Source of the DNA: Adenophora triphylla var. japonica
Lineage: Eukaryota > Streptophyta > Magnoliopsida > Asterales > Campanulaceae
Assembly (NCBI GenBank): GCA_022495995.1
Contig: JAFEMH010001451.1
Location: 400,501-464,500 of the forward strand
Reading direction: 5' to 3'
Length of the DNA: 64,000 nt
Shown piece after piece: positions 34,188 through 45,240 of the stretch. Each line of letters starts with the position of its first letter. Positions within the stretch are counted from its first letter, which is position 1. The notes below the pieces were generated by a model. The model was given only the letters and a program-made list of their open reading frames with translations, had not been told where the DNA came from and did no database searches. The position numbers and the translations under genes were made by a program.

Positions 34188-34517
34188 TTATTCAATAGAC
34201 AACTCACCATTAAAGACCGGAATAGCCGCCCTAATCTTGGGTCGTTGATCTTGAGGAGGCACTGCCCTGGCCTCACCTTCATCATTAACTGAAGCATCCT
34301 CGCCTATCGGATCACCAAGGTGGAGATTTTCCCCGCGAGGACCAGCCCGATTTCGTGGGTTGACACCACCTTGACCAACTTGCAATCCTCTCAAAACTTC
34401 AATCAACTCTCTATGTTGACGCTCCTCGCGAGCTATCGCAGCTTGTTCTTGGCGATTCAAAGTTTCAAGGATTGTGGTAAGAGTGATATCTCCGTCATTT
34501 TCCCCATCGTTAGCCAT
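34188..34517 (-). pseudogene. gypsy gag N-terminal fragment
   Basis: From ATG 34517 it reads MANDGENDGD, then TILETLNRQEQAAIAREERQ (helical), an Arg/Gly stretch and IRAAIPVFNGELSIE followed by a stop. The phrase I-P-x-F-N-G-E-L-S-I-E is typical of the start of the gag capsid domain in plant chromovirus-type gypsy elements. Everything after it in gag is missing. It lies 33 bp inside the primer site, as a gag start should. Confidence 0.75.
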
Positions 34518-34549
34518 GACCTCGTCAGAGAACCCTAAGATCGTCCGAT

Positions 34550-34560
34550 TTCTGATACCA
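34550..34560 (-). other. Primer binding site, initiator tRNA-Met
   Basis: The minus strand reads TGGTATCAGAA two bases from the LTR, complementary to the 3' end of tRNA-iMet except for the last base. Confidence 0.8.
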
Positions 34561-34562
34561 AC

Positions 34563-35018
34563 TGATGTAAAGTAAATGCAGCGGAATAGTAACAAGGCTT
34601 GATCGAAATCAAAACATTCTGCAAGGAATCGCAATTCCTTAGATAAATAAGAACTTCCAAGGAAGATCTTCTGCAAGCTAAAAAGCTTAAGGGAAAATCC
34701 CACAATTGCAAAGCAATAATTTTATTAATCAAAAATAGTCTAAATTCAGATTACAACTTTAGGCCTATTTTATAGTGCCCTTAAAACTTGAAAAACACTC
34801 CTAAACCTTCTAGAATTACTCCTAACCTATATAGTAACTTAATAGGACTCAAAAACTAGTAAATCAACTCAAAATCTACTCTAAACCATCTCTAATCAAC
34901 CTATTAAAAATAATGACGAAAATAAGAAACAAAATAAAACAAATTAAATCCTAAAATACTAATTAAAATACAAAAATAATTACTATATTTGACTTCGTCA
35001 AATATCCTTCCTACATCA
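34563..35018 (-). repeat. 5' LTR of the deleted gypsy derivative
   Basis: 456 bp, otherwise very similar to 33131-33755. Followed by the duplication AATAC (35019-35023). Confidence 0.92.
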
Positions 35019-35023
35019 AATAC

Positions 35024-36235
35024 GCTGAAACTTTTGAACACTAACATTGACACTTTTCACAATTAGTACTAATACTTTTTAATACGACACTAGTACCCTT
35101 TTTGGCACTTTCACCCACACTATTTAACACTACAATCAACACTCTTTAAGGCACACACCGGCATAACACGTCTCAATACAAGTCAGTGAAGCACGAGGAG
35201 CACCCGCCCCCTCTTTGGCCCCAAGAGGAGGGAGCGCCCTCTCCCTAATTAGAGAAACTACAATTTGTGCAACCTTGATGGTTGCGAAAACCCCCTTCAA
35301 GGGGTGCAGTGCCCCCCCCCCTCCGGACAGCTTCAGCAGTTTTCCTATTTTGCGTTGGTTTTGGTCATCGTTTCCTAATTTTGACCCTCCTCTCTTTGCC
35401 AAGTATAAATAGACCTTCTCCAGCCATATTTTATCATCTGATATAATAGTTAGGTTTTACAAGTTTTGAACAAGGATTCAAGGTTTCAATCCAGGTTTTA
35501 TTTATTTATTTTTCTCTTTTATAGCCTTTAATGGCTAAATTATTGGTTCGTGGATTGGGTAATAACAATTTGATATTTATGCTAAGGTTTTAATTCTTCC
35601 TACTTCTTTCTCATTCTTGTGTTTCTCAACATTCTAAAAGACCGTTCTTGAGATCAATTGTATGATTAATATACTTTTTGAATCTTGAATTTACTTGGGT
35701 ATAAATCGTTACACTATCGTGAATGATTTATACATTGACCATTGTTGAGAATAATATATTTATTTGAGGACCTAGCAAAAGTCAAACAAATCTAAGTTCT
35801 TGTGAATTTAATTGGATCTCTTGAATGTTTTTATTGACCTAGCGGAATATATTAAAAAAGAGAGAAATCATTATGGTTCTAATGTTTGTATAGACATATC
35901 GGAATATATCAAACGTCCCAACCATAGTCTTTTGTGAACAAACCCTTGAATGAGATTCCCCTTAGAAATAAAACATAACTTGATAATTGTTATTAACCCC
36001 AATTCATAAAACTCTTGGCTTCTTGATTTATTTCATGCTATTTGCTTTAATTCTTGTTTTCCTGGTTTAATCAATCAAACAAATAAAAACCCTTTCTGGT
36101 TACTTCTTGCACTATTAAAATATAATTATTTATCCATGAGTATCTGTGGATTCGACCCTTGCAATTTCAGATTTCTACAGTGATAGCTAGTGCACTTGAT
36201 AGGTAAATTTAATTAGAGGGAGAAATTATTCATCA
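35024..36235 (+). repeat. LTR of an eroded gypsy element
   Basis: The 3' end ATTATTCATCA at 36235 is fixed by the adjacent primer site. A TATA box (TATAAATA) stands at 35404. I cannot place the 5' boundary or find the partner LTR, so the start given here is only the end of the neighbouring element; the true start is somewhere before 35400. Confidence 0.55.
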
Positions 36236-36241
36236 AGTTTT

Positions 36242-36259
36242 TGGCGTCGTTGCTGGGGA
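36242..36259 (+). other. Primer binding site, tRNA-Asp type
   Basis: TGGCGTCGTTGCTGGGGA differs by two C-to-T changes from TGGCGCCGTTGCCGGGGA, the tRNA-Asp-complementary site common in plant gypsy elements. Preceded by AGTTT, as usual. Confidence 0.8.
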
Positions 36260-36369
36260 CTTGTTGTGATTGAACAAATTAATTTTCTATTGTAGTGTAA
36301 ATAGTTTTCTTTTTTTATTTTATTTTTTTTAGTTGAAATAGTTTTCTTTTATTAATTTCCTTTTTTTTA

Positions 36370-37138
36370 GTTGGTTAAAATTAAGGTGAGAGATAATCTT
36401 TGAGGGATGTATGAAATGAGCATCGATGATGAATTGACCTATCTAAAAGTGAGCAGACCAGTAGCTAATACATCTAAAAAGTTAGACATTCTTGTTGCAC
36501 AAAAAAATTGTTAATTACAATGTGCAAGAGGCATGTGCTAATTGTGGTGTTATTATCATACTATTATTAATTGTCCGTGTATGGCATATTTTCCTGAGTA
36601 TTCTCTACAGGTACAAGACAGGAGTTCATTCCAGCCATGACAATCACAATATGCTTATTCCACCAATGCTTATTACACCAATGCTTATAGACAAGGGTGG
36701 GAAAACCATTCAAACCATACATAGAACAATTATGAGTCACCTTATTATGATCCACCACAACCTAAAAAGCAACCATGGGAGAAGGCTCTGACAAGACTAA
36801 AGGAGGAACATCTTCAACAACAATAACAATTTGGTGCAGACATAAGTAGGATGGAATGAAAAGTTACAAAAATGTTAGAAGCCTTGAGGGGTTGTGAGCA
36901 AGATACTAGTCTAATCCCTCCTGAACAGTATGAATGGGAGGATGATTTCATTAGTGAAGAAATACCGACTCACTCTCCTTCTCATGTTAGGGATATTGTT
37001 GTTGATGTTGATTGTGAAAAGGATGGGGTGGAAGAGAAATTAAAAGATGATGAGGTCGTTTATGTTGATGTGATTATATCTGACCAAGCAACGAACAATG
37101 CCTCAATGAAGACCTTCTTCATACCATTGAAAGTGTGA
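36370..37138 (+). pseudogene. gypsy gag remnant
   Basis: Fragments in several frames read in gag order: CANCGV..HHTINCP-like zinc-binding residues, a Tyr/Asn-rich stretch (YSTNAYYTNAYRQGWENH), YDPPQPKKQPWEKALTRLKE, and an acidic segment 36872-37138. The pattern of a Tyr/Asn-rich region followed by W-E-x-A-L-T-x-L is usual in plant gypsy gag C-termini. Many stops. pol is almost absent: by about 37330 the sequence already looks like the region beyond integrase. Confidence 0.55.
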
Positions 37139-38165
37139 AAGGTAATTTCTCCATCATTCTTGTGCCCCCGCCTATTTTTTAGGGTGGAAAAAGTAGCAAT
37201 GGTTCGAAAGAGAAGAAGCCCAAAAAGCAAAAATGTCAAAAATCTCCTTGGGCAATAAATGATTTGATGATGCAATGAATATATATAGGGCATAAGCTGA
37301 AAGTAAGGACCCGTGAAACTGCAAAGTGGGCCAAAGGACGAAAAGTGAAGTCTAAACGTGGGCAAAGTCGGGCTAACGACCTTAATTAAATGCACTTATT
37401 GGAAGGCAACTCAACTAGATATGCTTTATTTGCTTTATTTTATTAGTTTGTTGTGTCATATCATCCTTTGAATCTAAGACATGTTTTAGTTCTCTTTACT
37501 ATGATGACATAACATGTTTTGAGTTTTGGGGTAGATATCTCTCCGAGTTTGTGAATTTATAGGGGAGTGTATATAGTGTCACCCTAAAAAAAGAAAAAAA
37601 AAGTGTTCTTTTCATATTTTGGGATGTTTGCTAAAGTCTATGATGATTTGAGAGTGTTTTAATTTTAAAATCTTGAGTTTTATTATCAATATGGAGATAT
37701 AATTGCATAGAAACATGTAAAATATGATAACTCCACCTTTCACTTTCATACTATAAACTTGATCATTGTTACCAACTTAGAAAACCTTTATATGATCACT
37801 TTGGTATTCTCGGGTTCCCTAGAACATGTTTGCATGACTGTCAATAATACATCAAATAGGCTATTCGGGAAGTGATTATATGACTATTTTCTTTGAACCC
37901 TGTGAGCCTTTAACTTTCTAGTCACTTATAAATTTTTTCTAGAACCCCTTTTGAGCTTAAAAAAAAAGAATGAAATCTCTCATAAAGTGGGAGGTTGTCT
38001 TATACCACCATTCGTCTTCTTTTGTACCTACATTATCCTACCTTTCAAACGTATACACTATTTTCTCACCTTTTCAAGAAAGTGAAACTATGAATGAATG
38101 AGAATTGTGGTTTATGTTTTGGAAAATCAATGGGTGAGTGGAAAGTGGTAATGAAAAGAAAAAAA
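37139..38165 (+). other. 3' non-coding region of the eroded gypsy element
   Basis: No coding sequence. AT-rich DNA in the style of gypsy 3' untranslated regions; it continues beyond the nested solo LTR to at least 39890, where AAGTTTGGGGGT resembles a polypurine tract (a second such tract is at 39310). Confidence 0.45.
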
Positions 38166-38989
38166 TGTTGGAAATGGGTAACGGAAAGTTAAGTTTAACT
38201 TAACGTTGATCTAGGTTTCTAACGAAAGTTCGTTATTTGTTAACGAAACTTGTTACAAATGGTAATCTACATTTGTTGTAGATTATATAATTCATTTATT
38301 GTCTCAAAACCATTTCCTGGTGAATGAGAAATTAATGACTAGTGATTTGTAACTTAACGAAACTTAAATTAAAGGGTTAAAAGTTAGCTTGGGTCAGTCC
38401 AAATTAACTTGAATTGAAATTGTTCCAAAAGGCACGTCACCAGACTTGAGCGCGGTCGCGCCATTGCCTAGGGCGGTCACGCTGAATTTCAGTGAATTTT
38501 GGCCTGGTTCTCGTCAGGCTAGCGCGGTCGCGCTAAAGGCCAGGGCGGCCGCGCTCGTACGCAGATTCTGAACAGTTTTGGCACCTTTTCGTGGGAAAAG
38601 TCATGAACCCTTTAACTTTCTTTAAATAGTTTCCCTCCGAATTTCAATTATATACATACAGATTTTGAGTCTTCCAAAACCCTCTTGAGATAGTCTAATC
38701 AAATCAATTCATTTGCATCTTGTTGCATACCTCCTTCAAAGTCCAAGTTTCAAACTTTGTGTTGTTCGTTAGAACAATCAATTTGGAGTGCTCCTATTGA
38801 TTGTTTATAAAGTCGTTTTATCTTACGAGAGTTTTGTTATCTAACCGTAAGCACCGGTGCGGGACAAATAACTCTTACGGAGATTGTATACAATACAAGA
38901 CTCGACTTGTCTCCTAGTTTTCCAATCTCCGTTAATTCTCCGTCAGTTTTCCAGTTAAGTTCTTGAGAAGCCATACTTAAAATCCAACA
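38166..38989 (+). mobile_element. Solo LTR, copia-like
   Basis: 824 bp with ends TGTTGG and CCAACA and AAAAA on both sides (38161-38165, 38990-38994). TTTAAATAG at 38619 is a TATA candidate. Four copies of a G/C-rich dyad, consensus GCGCGGTCGCGC, lie 60-170 bp upstream (38450, 38471, 38522, 38543). No coding sequence. A solo LTR arises by recombination between the two LTRs of one element. The A5 duplication is weak evidence because the flanks are A-rich. Confidence 0.65.
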
Positions 38990-39057
38990 AAAAAAGGGTT
39001 ATGTATTGGATTCAAAATAGGGGCTTGAGCAAAGTTTAATACATGGTATTATTCGTG

Positions 39058-40081
<1,024 letters not shown>

Positions 40082-40116
40082 GAGCCGTATGAGATGAAAA
40101 TCTCATGTACGGTTTT
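40082..40116 (+). ncRNA. Group II intron domain V (organellar DNA fragment)
   Basis: The 35-nt segment folds as a domain V hairpin: lower stem AGCCGTA/TACGGTT, two-base bulge TG on the 3' side, upper stem TGAGAT/ATCTCA and a GAAA tetraloop, with the catalytic AGC triad near the base. In plants such sequences sit in plastid and mitochondrial introns, so this is probably a nuclear insertion of organelle DNA. I think a plastid intron is more likely, but the flanks are too short to name it. Confidence 0.75.
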
Positions 40117-40147
40117 GTAATAACGATTAAAATCTCACAGCTAATGA

Positions 40148-41499
40148 TCAATTTGGTGCAATAAGCTCATTATCAATAGAGGGAATATGCACATAAGAGT
40201 GATCCACCGTATTTGGAGTAGGGGGAGGGGGAGACACATTATTCGAGCAAGGAAATTCAGTTTCATTAAACATAACATCACGACTAATGATCACTTTGGA
40301 ACCTGGTTCCTCCCTTACCCATAATCTGTACCCCTTAACACCCTTAGGGTATCCCAAGAAGATGCACCTCACAGTCTGAGGTTCAAGTTTATCATATTTC
40401 TATGGGCATACGCAGCATAACAAAAAATCCTCAAATTAGCATAAGCAATAGGTTTTCTAGAAAAAACAACTTCAGGACATCTACCATTTAAGGGAACAGA
40501 GGAGGACCTATTTATAAGATAAGCGACCTTCATTACTGCCTCACCCCAAAAACGTTTGGACAAACCATAAGTAGCAAGCACTGTTCTAACTCTGTCTATA
40601 TAGTTTTATTCATACGTTCAGCAACACCATTTTGTTACGGTGTATAAGGCACAATCTTATGCATTTTAATCCCATTATCAAGGAAAAATTATCAAAATCA
40701 TGATTGTAAAATTCAAGTTCATTATCAGTCCTAATCACTTTAATTTTTCTACCTGTTTGATTTCAATTATGACTTTCCAAGTTTTGAAATTATCAAAAGC
40801 ATCAGATTTGTGTTTCATTTAAAACATCCATTTTTTTTCTCGAAAAGTCATCAATTATAGATAAGAAATATCTATTATCACCTTGAGTTGCCTCACTAGC
40901 AGGGCCCCACACATCAGCATGCAAATACTTAAGAATTTATTTACTAGTATAATGATTGGGATTAGGGAAATTAGAAAATGACACTTTATGTTGTTTACCC
41001 ATTACACCAGAATCACAGAAAGGCATACAAGAAACTTTATCCTTACCAAAAACACCATTTTTGTTTAAGATATCTAAACCTTTATTACTCTTGTATCCTA
41101 GTCGTTTATGACATAAATCAGTTTTATCTTCCTTAGCCATATTAGCATAATCAGACATAGGCTCAGCAGTGCAAACATACAAGTTTCTAATCTTTTCAGC
41201 TTTGAAAATCATTAAATACCCCTTTAAAATTTTCATACACCCACTACCCCATTTACCCTCAATCCATCATTTTCCAAAGATGCACATGATATGAGATTGT
41301 TAGCTAAATCAGACACATGTCGCACATCTTTCAGAGTTGAGCAAAATCCATAATCAAATTTGAGATAAATGTCTCCAAAACCATCAATTTGACACTCTTT
41401 ATCATTAGCTAAGGAAACAGATCCAATTTTCATTTCAGTATATGTATGAAACATGTTTTTATCAGGTGTCATGTGAAATGTGCATGCAGAATCTAACAA
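40148..41499 (-). pseudogene. copia pol fragment: protease and integrase
   Basis: The protease reads WLLDSACTFHMTPDK; copia proteases of this type normally show DSGCSFHM, so the Gly is Ala here. Pre-integrase: LCHKRLGYKSNKGLDIL. The integrase is split by stops: its C-terminal part shows LSKRFWGEAVMKVAYLINRS and the tail MRCIFLGYPKGVKGYRLW, SKVIISRDVMFNE. The post-integrase linker is Pro-rich. Several frame changes lie between 40581 and 40937. Confidence 0.82.
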
Positions 41500-41759
41500 C
41501 CATTTTTTTTCAAATAATGAACATAATTCACCACAATTCCAGTGACCATAAAAAACAACATGTTCTTCTTCACTAGACGTAAAATTACAATCAGTTTACA
41601 GATCATGATTCACAAACATTTTTTTAGGATTAGGATATTCTTTCCAGTAATGACTCGTTTCGCCACAGTTATAACATTCCCGTTACTTTTACTAGATCTA
41701 AACTTGCTTATTTTTCACTCATTATTCTTACTTAATTCAGCCTTATCATGTTACTTATT

Positions 41760-42370
41760 CTAATTATTAGTCATTTGAGTCGGTCGTCCTCTCACATTAA
41801 CCTCACCAACAGTTGATTTACTCTTATTAACTTTTAATTTCAACTCTTTGCTTTTAATTCCGTTAATCACATTATCAAGTACAATATCATTCCTGCCATA
41901 CTTAATATCAGATCTAACATCAGCATAAGAGTCAGGTATAGCATTCAAGAGCACAATAGGAGTATATTCATAATTATTTTTATGATTGGTTTGCTTAATA
42001 TGTTGCACAAGTTTAGTAAACTGATCAATGTTATCATCCATGTCTTTGTTCAAGTCTAATTTAAACGGAAAGAACTTCTCAAGCAAATACATCTTACTTG
42101 GTAACGATGTTTCAACATATACTTCTTCCATTTTATCCCAGAGTTTTAGCACTATCATGTTTATCAAATTTTCTTAGAATAGAGGCAGACAAATTCAAAA
42201 TAATCGAAGAATAAACACATTCATCAATTTCAACCTTTAATTCTTGTTTATCCGATTAAGCAAATTGTTGAGTTTCAGCTTTGAAAACTTTTTCTTTAAT
42301 CAAAATGTCTTTCATTTTTTTACCAAATCGAAAAATCACCTTTGTCATTGAATGGCTTCATCATATAAAC
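41760..42370 (-). pseudogene. copia gag
   Basis: The start near 42370 reads MKPFNDKGDFSIW in pieces. The main open part (42167-41760) carries KLWDKMEEVYVETSLPSKMY, then IDQFTKLVQHIKQ and PIVLLNAIPDSYADVRSDIK, the copia gag pattern of a tRNA-primed element. A zinc-knuckle remnant follows at about 41660-41690. Frameshifts near 42170 and 41760 break it. Confidence 0.78.
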
Positions 42371-42681
42371 ACTCATATTAGCAGTCATACCAAAAAATGA
42401 ATTTCAATTCAAAAAAAAAAAAAAAACAGACAGGATATCTAAAAATGAAACAAGTGTCAAAGCACCAACTCATAACAACTAGAAAAAAAATAAGAATTAA
42501 AAAACTCGATAGGAAAAATAAATGCGTTTATATTTTCCTTACTCAAGAAACCTTGTACTAGGTTTCTTATTTACCGTTCACCGTTGAAATTACCCCCAGT
42601 CCGAGACGGAGCTCGGACGCGTCGGCTTCGCTCGAGATCGCAAGAGCGGCGAACAGTTTGAATTTCACGGAAGGAAAAAAG

Positions 42682-42696
42682 AGAGTTGCCACGCCA
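42682..42696 (-). other. Primer-site-like motif next to LTR core 1
   Basis: The minus strand reads TGGCGTGGCAACTC. Cores 2 and 3 have TGGCGTGGCGACTCC at the same place. TGGCGACTCC is the start of the tRNA-Arg-type primer site I know from Ogre/Tat elements, here preceded by an extra TGGCG, so the assignment is tentative. Confidence 0.45.
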
Positions 42697-43953
42697 TTTT
42701 TATTATGAGCCAAAATTTTGAAAAAGGCTTTTGAACAGAGATTGTTAGGTTCGGAGGTCACGTTACGCCTCAGAAAGAGATTAATTGTGCTCACCCGAAA
42801 CGCCTCGTATTGACGAGTCTTTCTTACCTTTCTCGAAAATTGTGCGTGTGTGTGTTTGTGTATTACTTAAAAATGAGTTTGAATGGCGGGTTTAGAAATG
42901 AATGGTATTTTGACATGAGTCGGGCATTATAACGTTACCCCTTTTTTGATAAAATGATAGTAAAGAAAAGACGTTTAAAGTAATCGACAGTAATGAAATG
43001 ACGATCGACAAGTCAATTTCTTGACTCGGATGTTAAAGTAAATACGATCTTCAAACCAAGCGATTTGGATGGTAAATGACAGTATCAACTAATCAAATGA
43101 TCCTGACAGTTAAAATGACAATCAACGAATCAAACGATTCGGACGGTAAATGACATGTAATGGAAATGACAATATCAACGAATCAAACGATTCGGACGGT
43201 AAATGACATAATAAGATAAAATGACAAATAACGAGTCAAGATCTCCCATTTTAACTCTAAATTACTCTTTTCGAAAGAGAAGAGTAATAGAGAGAGGGTC
43301 ATCTCTTGACTCGGAGACAAAGTAATGTTTACATTTTGAAGAGTTTGATCAGAACAGAAATAGCAAAAAAGACGTAAAAGGGGATGAAAGTTTAGATTGA
43401 GAAGGAGAGTTTACCAATCGGTAGGTTTTTTGACTCTATCTTCCGAGGGATCGTAAAATGGATACGAAAAGTGTTTGAAAAGTTTTTGGATGGTGTTTGT
43501 TTGGGAAAAACGAGACTTTCACGCAAATCGAGGAAGTTTCCGAGACTTTGGGGGAGATTGGGACGCTGGAATCGAGGTATAGAGGCAGAAGGGTTAAAAA
43601 AATTGGACCATTTACTGAATGACTGAGGCTGTATTTATAGGCTGTAAATTTGCGAAACAGGCCGGCTGGCCTTTATTTCATGTTGAGGGCATTTTGGGCA
43701 TTTTAATTTATTGATTTGACCATTGGTCGACTTGCTGGTTAAGCAAGTAAAACAAGTTTTTTAAATAACTGTCCGAATAAATGTCGGAACAGTCCCGAAA
43801 ATTGCGTGTTTTTTGAAAAGTAATATTTTTCACGTGTTCTAACGTATTTTTAATACACTTTGATTTTGAAGGATCCAGACAGTCACGAAAAATCCCGTTA
43901 ATCTGGAAAGTGTGAATTAAAGTATTTTTACGAACCGAATTTGGGTACTGACA
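42697..43953 (-). repeat. LTR core 1 of a Tat/Ogre-like element
   Basis: Shares its left part (after the CCACGCCA motif: TTTGAAAAAGG, GGTTCGGAGGTCACGTTACG, CACCCGAAACGCCTCG) and its right end (GGGTACTGACA then GTAGCCCCTCGGCGACGTCAC) with cores 2 (47506-49279) and 3 (57469-59084). The middle differs between copies. On the minus strand it would start TGTCAGTACCC. It is flanked on the left by leader-like and on the right by 3'-UTR-like element sequence, the latter cut off at about 44088. Confidence 0.6.
43121..43208. repeat. Tandem 35-bp repeat inside LTR core 1
   Basis: ATCAACGAATCAAACGATTC plus GGACGGTAAATGACA occurs at 43121-43155 and 43174-43208. A diverged relative precedes it near 43090. 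Confidence 0.85.
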
Positions 43954-44443
43954 GTAGCCCCTCGGCGACGTCACTTACGGAGGAAGTGGGGTCGTCGAAA
44001 CAAATAAGGATCCCAATCTGGGGAGATGCCTTACGAAGTGACCTGGACGGTCAAATAGCTGGACCCTAAAGCAAGGATTCCTATATACACTGGCACTCGT
44101 TTTCACTGGCACTTTTTTATACTAAGGCTCCATTTGTTTCACGAAAAATGTTTTACATAAAATGTTTTCCGGAAATGAAAACGTTTTCCGGAAAATGACA
44201 TAAACTTGTTTGGTAAATCTGAAAATGTTTTTCTAAAAATATTTTCCGGTATTTGGCAAATAACTTAACATTGATGAATGTAGAACCTTGAATTGGTTAT
44301 TTTTTGGATCCAAAATCATTTCAACAGCAGCTACCAAATCCCAGAAAAACCAGAGCAACAACCACAAATCAAAATTATATACAAACAACAATTCAAACTG
44401 GTTGAATCAACTTAAACCTTAAAATAAAACACCCAAAAGAACC
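43954..44443. other. Element 3' tail, then MITE-like end
   Basis: 43954-44088 is the 3'-UTR-like tail shared with the other cores (GCCCCTCGGCGACGTCAC; CTGGACCC...AAGGATTCCTA). From 44126, GGCTCCATTTGTTTCACG and repeated TTTTCCGGAAA motifs look like one end of a MITE; I do not find its other end. Confidence 0.45.
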
Positions 44444-44620
44444 TCAAATTCCTAAAAAAAACTCTTTCAACCTGGCTACCTCGAATTCTTTCACAACAAT
44501 TTCCTTAGAGGCTTTCTGCTGAAATGCATTGACCATACCCTTAGTAACAACCTCACTCACCATCCTGGAAATTGTCAATCTATCATCAATATCTTCCCAG
44601 ATAGAATCAAAATCATCCAT
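44444..44620 (-). pseudogene. Gene fragment, possibly WPP domain-associated protein
   Basis: It reads MDDFDSIWEDIDDRLTISRM, then VSEVVTKGMVNAFQQKA and a charged helix ending in a stop after LKEFFLGI. The I-S-R-M-V-S-x-x-x-x-K-G-M-V pattern with following Glu/Lys helix reminds me of plant WPP domain-associated (nuclear-envelope coiled-coil) proteins, but I recall this only from memory. 58 codons, no upstream or downstream exons recognised. Its ATG side abuts a hAT-like tip at 44624, so it may be transposon-captured or truncated by the insertion. Confidence 0.4.
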
Positions 44621-44623
44621 AAG

Positions 44624-44780
44624 TAGAGCTGTCAAACGGGCCGGGCCAGCCCAGCCCGGCCCAAGCCCACCGGGCTTCACTTAATGACGGGTCGGGCCGG
44701 GTCGGGCCTAAACATTAGTGGGCCTAGGAAATGTCAAGCCAGGCCCATGTGACCATCGGGCCTCCGGGCCTTCGGGCCTA
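44624..44780 (+). repeat. hAT-like transposon end
   Basis: TAGAGCTGTCAAACGGGCC followed by repeated GGGCCGGGC and GGCCTTCGGGCC motifs matches the terminal style of the hAT element at 29733-30590. No matching right end was found, so it is a truncated copy or its partner has diverged. Confidence 0.55.
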
Positions 44781-45072
44781 TGGGACAATCCAAAGTTAAA
44801 AGTATTCGATTATTTTACTACCTCAGCACAGACGGCCATATGCCAATTTAGACTATTACACACTTGGCCACTTCTGTTCTGGACCTGGTTACTGTAAAGT
44901 CTGTAATGTAAAACACCATCTCAAAATTTCAAACTAAGGAGTCCAAGTCAAACAAGTCAATCCAAACACTAGACAAAATAAAAAATAAAAAAGCATAGTA
45001 CAAAACACACTTACTAGTCTAACTTACACAATTACAAAGAAATTAGCTAAATAGTTTTTACCACAACCAAAT

Positions 45073-45240
45073 CTAATCAGCAGTGGGATCGAACCAGAGA
45101 TGAAATTGTTGTTCCCTGTGTTGTATCTTGTTTGTGATAATATTAGTGCTTAGAGTATAAGGCATCCCATTGCTATCGATGAATTCAAAGTCAAGCTCAT
45201 TGTGGTCTGCGTATTGTTGATTAACTGGCTTTGATGTTAA
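45073..45240 (-). pseudogene. Xyloglucan endotransglucosylase/hydrolase (XTH), single exon fragment
   Basis: After a splice-acceptor-like TTGTTGCAG the exon reads [20 protein letters not shown], then [18 protein letters not shown] and [15 protein letters not shown] before TAG. XTH enzymes (GH16) cut and rejoin xyloglucan in the plant cell wall. Their active site is H-D-E-I-D-F-E-F; here it is H-N-E-L-D-F-E-F, keeping both Glu residues. The family continues W-F-D-P-T-x-D-F-H-T-Y, but here a stop follows Asp. No other XTH exons are nearby, so this is an isolated relic. Confidence 0.75.

Larger units (their letters stand above)
33131..35018 (-). mobile_element. Internally deleted Ty3/gypsy derivative
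   Basis: LTRs at 33131-33755 and 34563-35018 (TGATGTAAAG ... CTACATCA) flank only 807 bp of internal DNA. A perfect 5-bp target duplication AATAC lies at 33126-33130 and 35019-35023. An iMet primer site abuts the right LTR, so it is on the minus strand. The interior joins a gag N-terminus to sequence resembling the end of pol (SSSFEKWVNDVG), so almost all of gag-pol was lost. Movement would have needed proteins from a full-length relative. Confidence 0.92.
40148..42370 (-). mobile_element. Partial Ty1/copia element without RT
   Basis: Minus-strand order from right to left: gag (42370-41760), zinc knuckle region (about 41650), protease (41499-41233), pre-integrase (41236-40937), integrase (about 40900-40380) and the linker after integrase (40372-40148). 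Then it stops: RT, RNase H and the 3' LTR are missing, and organellar DNA begins within about 30 bp. No 5' LTR is recognisable beyond gag. Confidence 0.85.

Noticed and set aside
35136..35402. 88-codon minus-strand ORF with Gly-rich segment
   Set aside because: It lies in presumed LTR sequence, includes a C10 run and matches no family.
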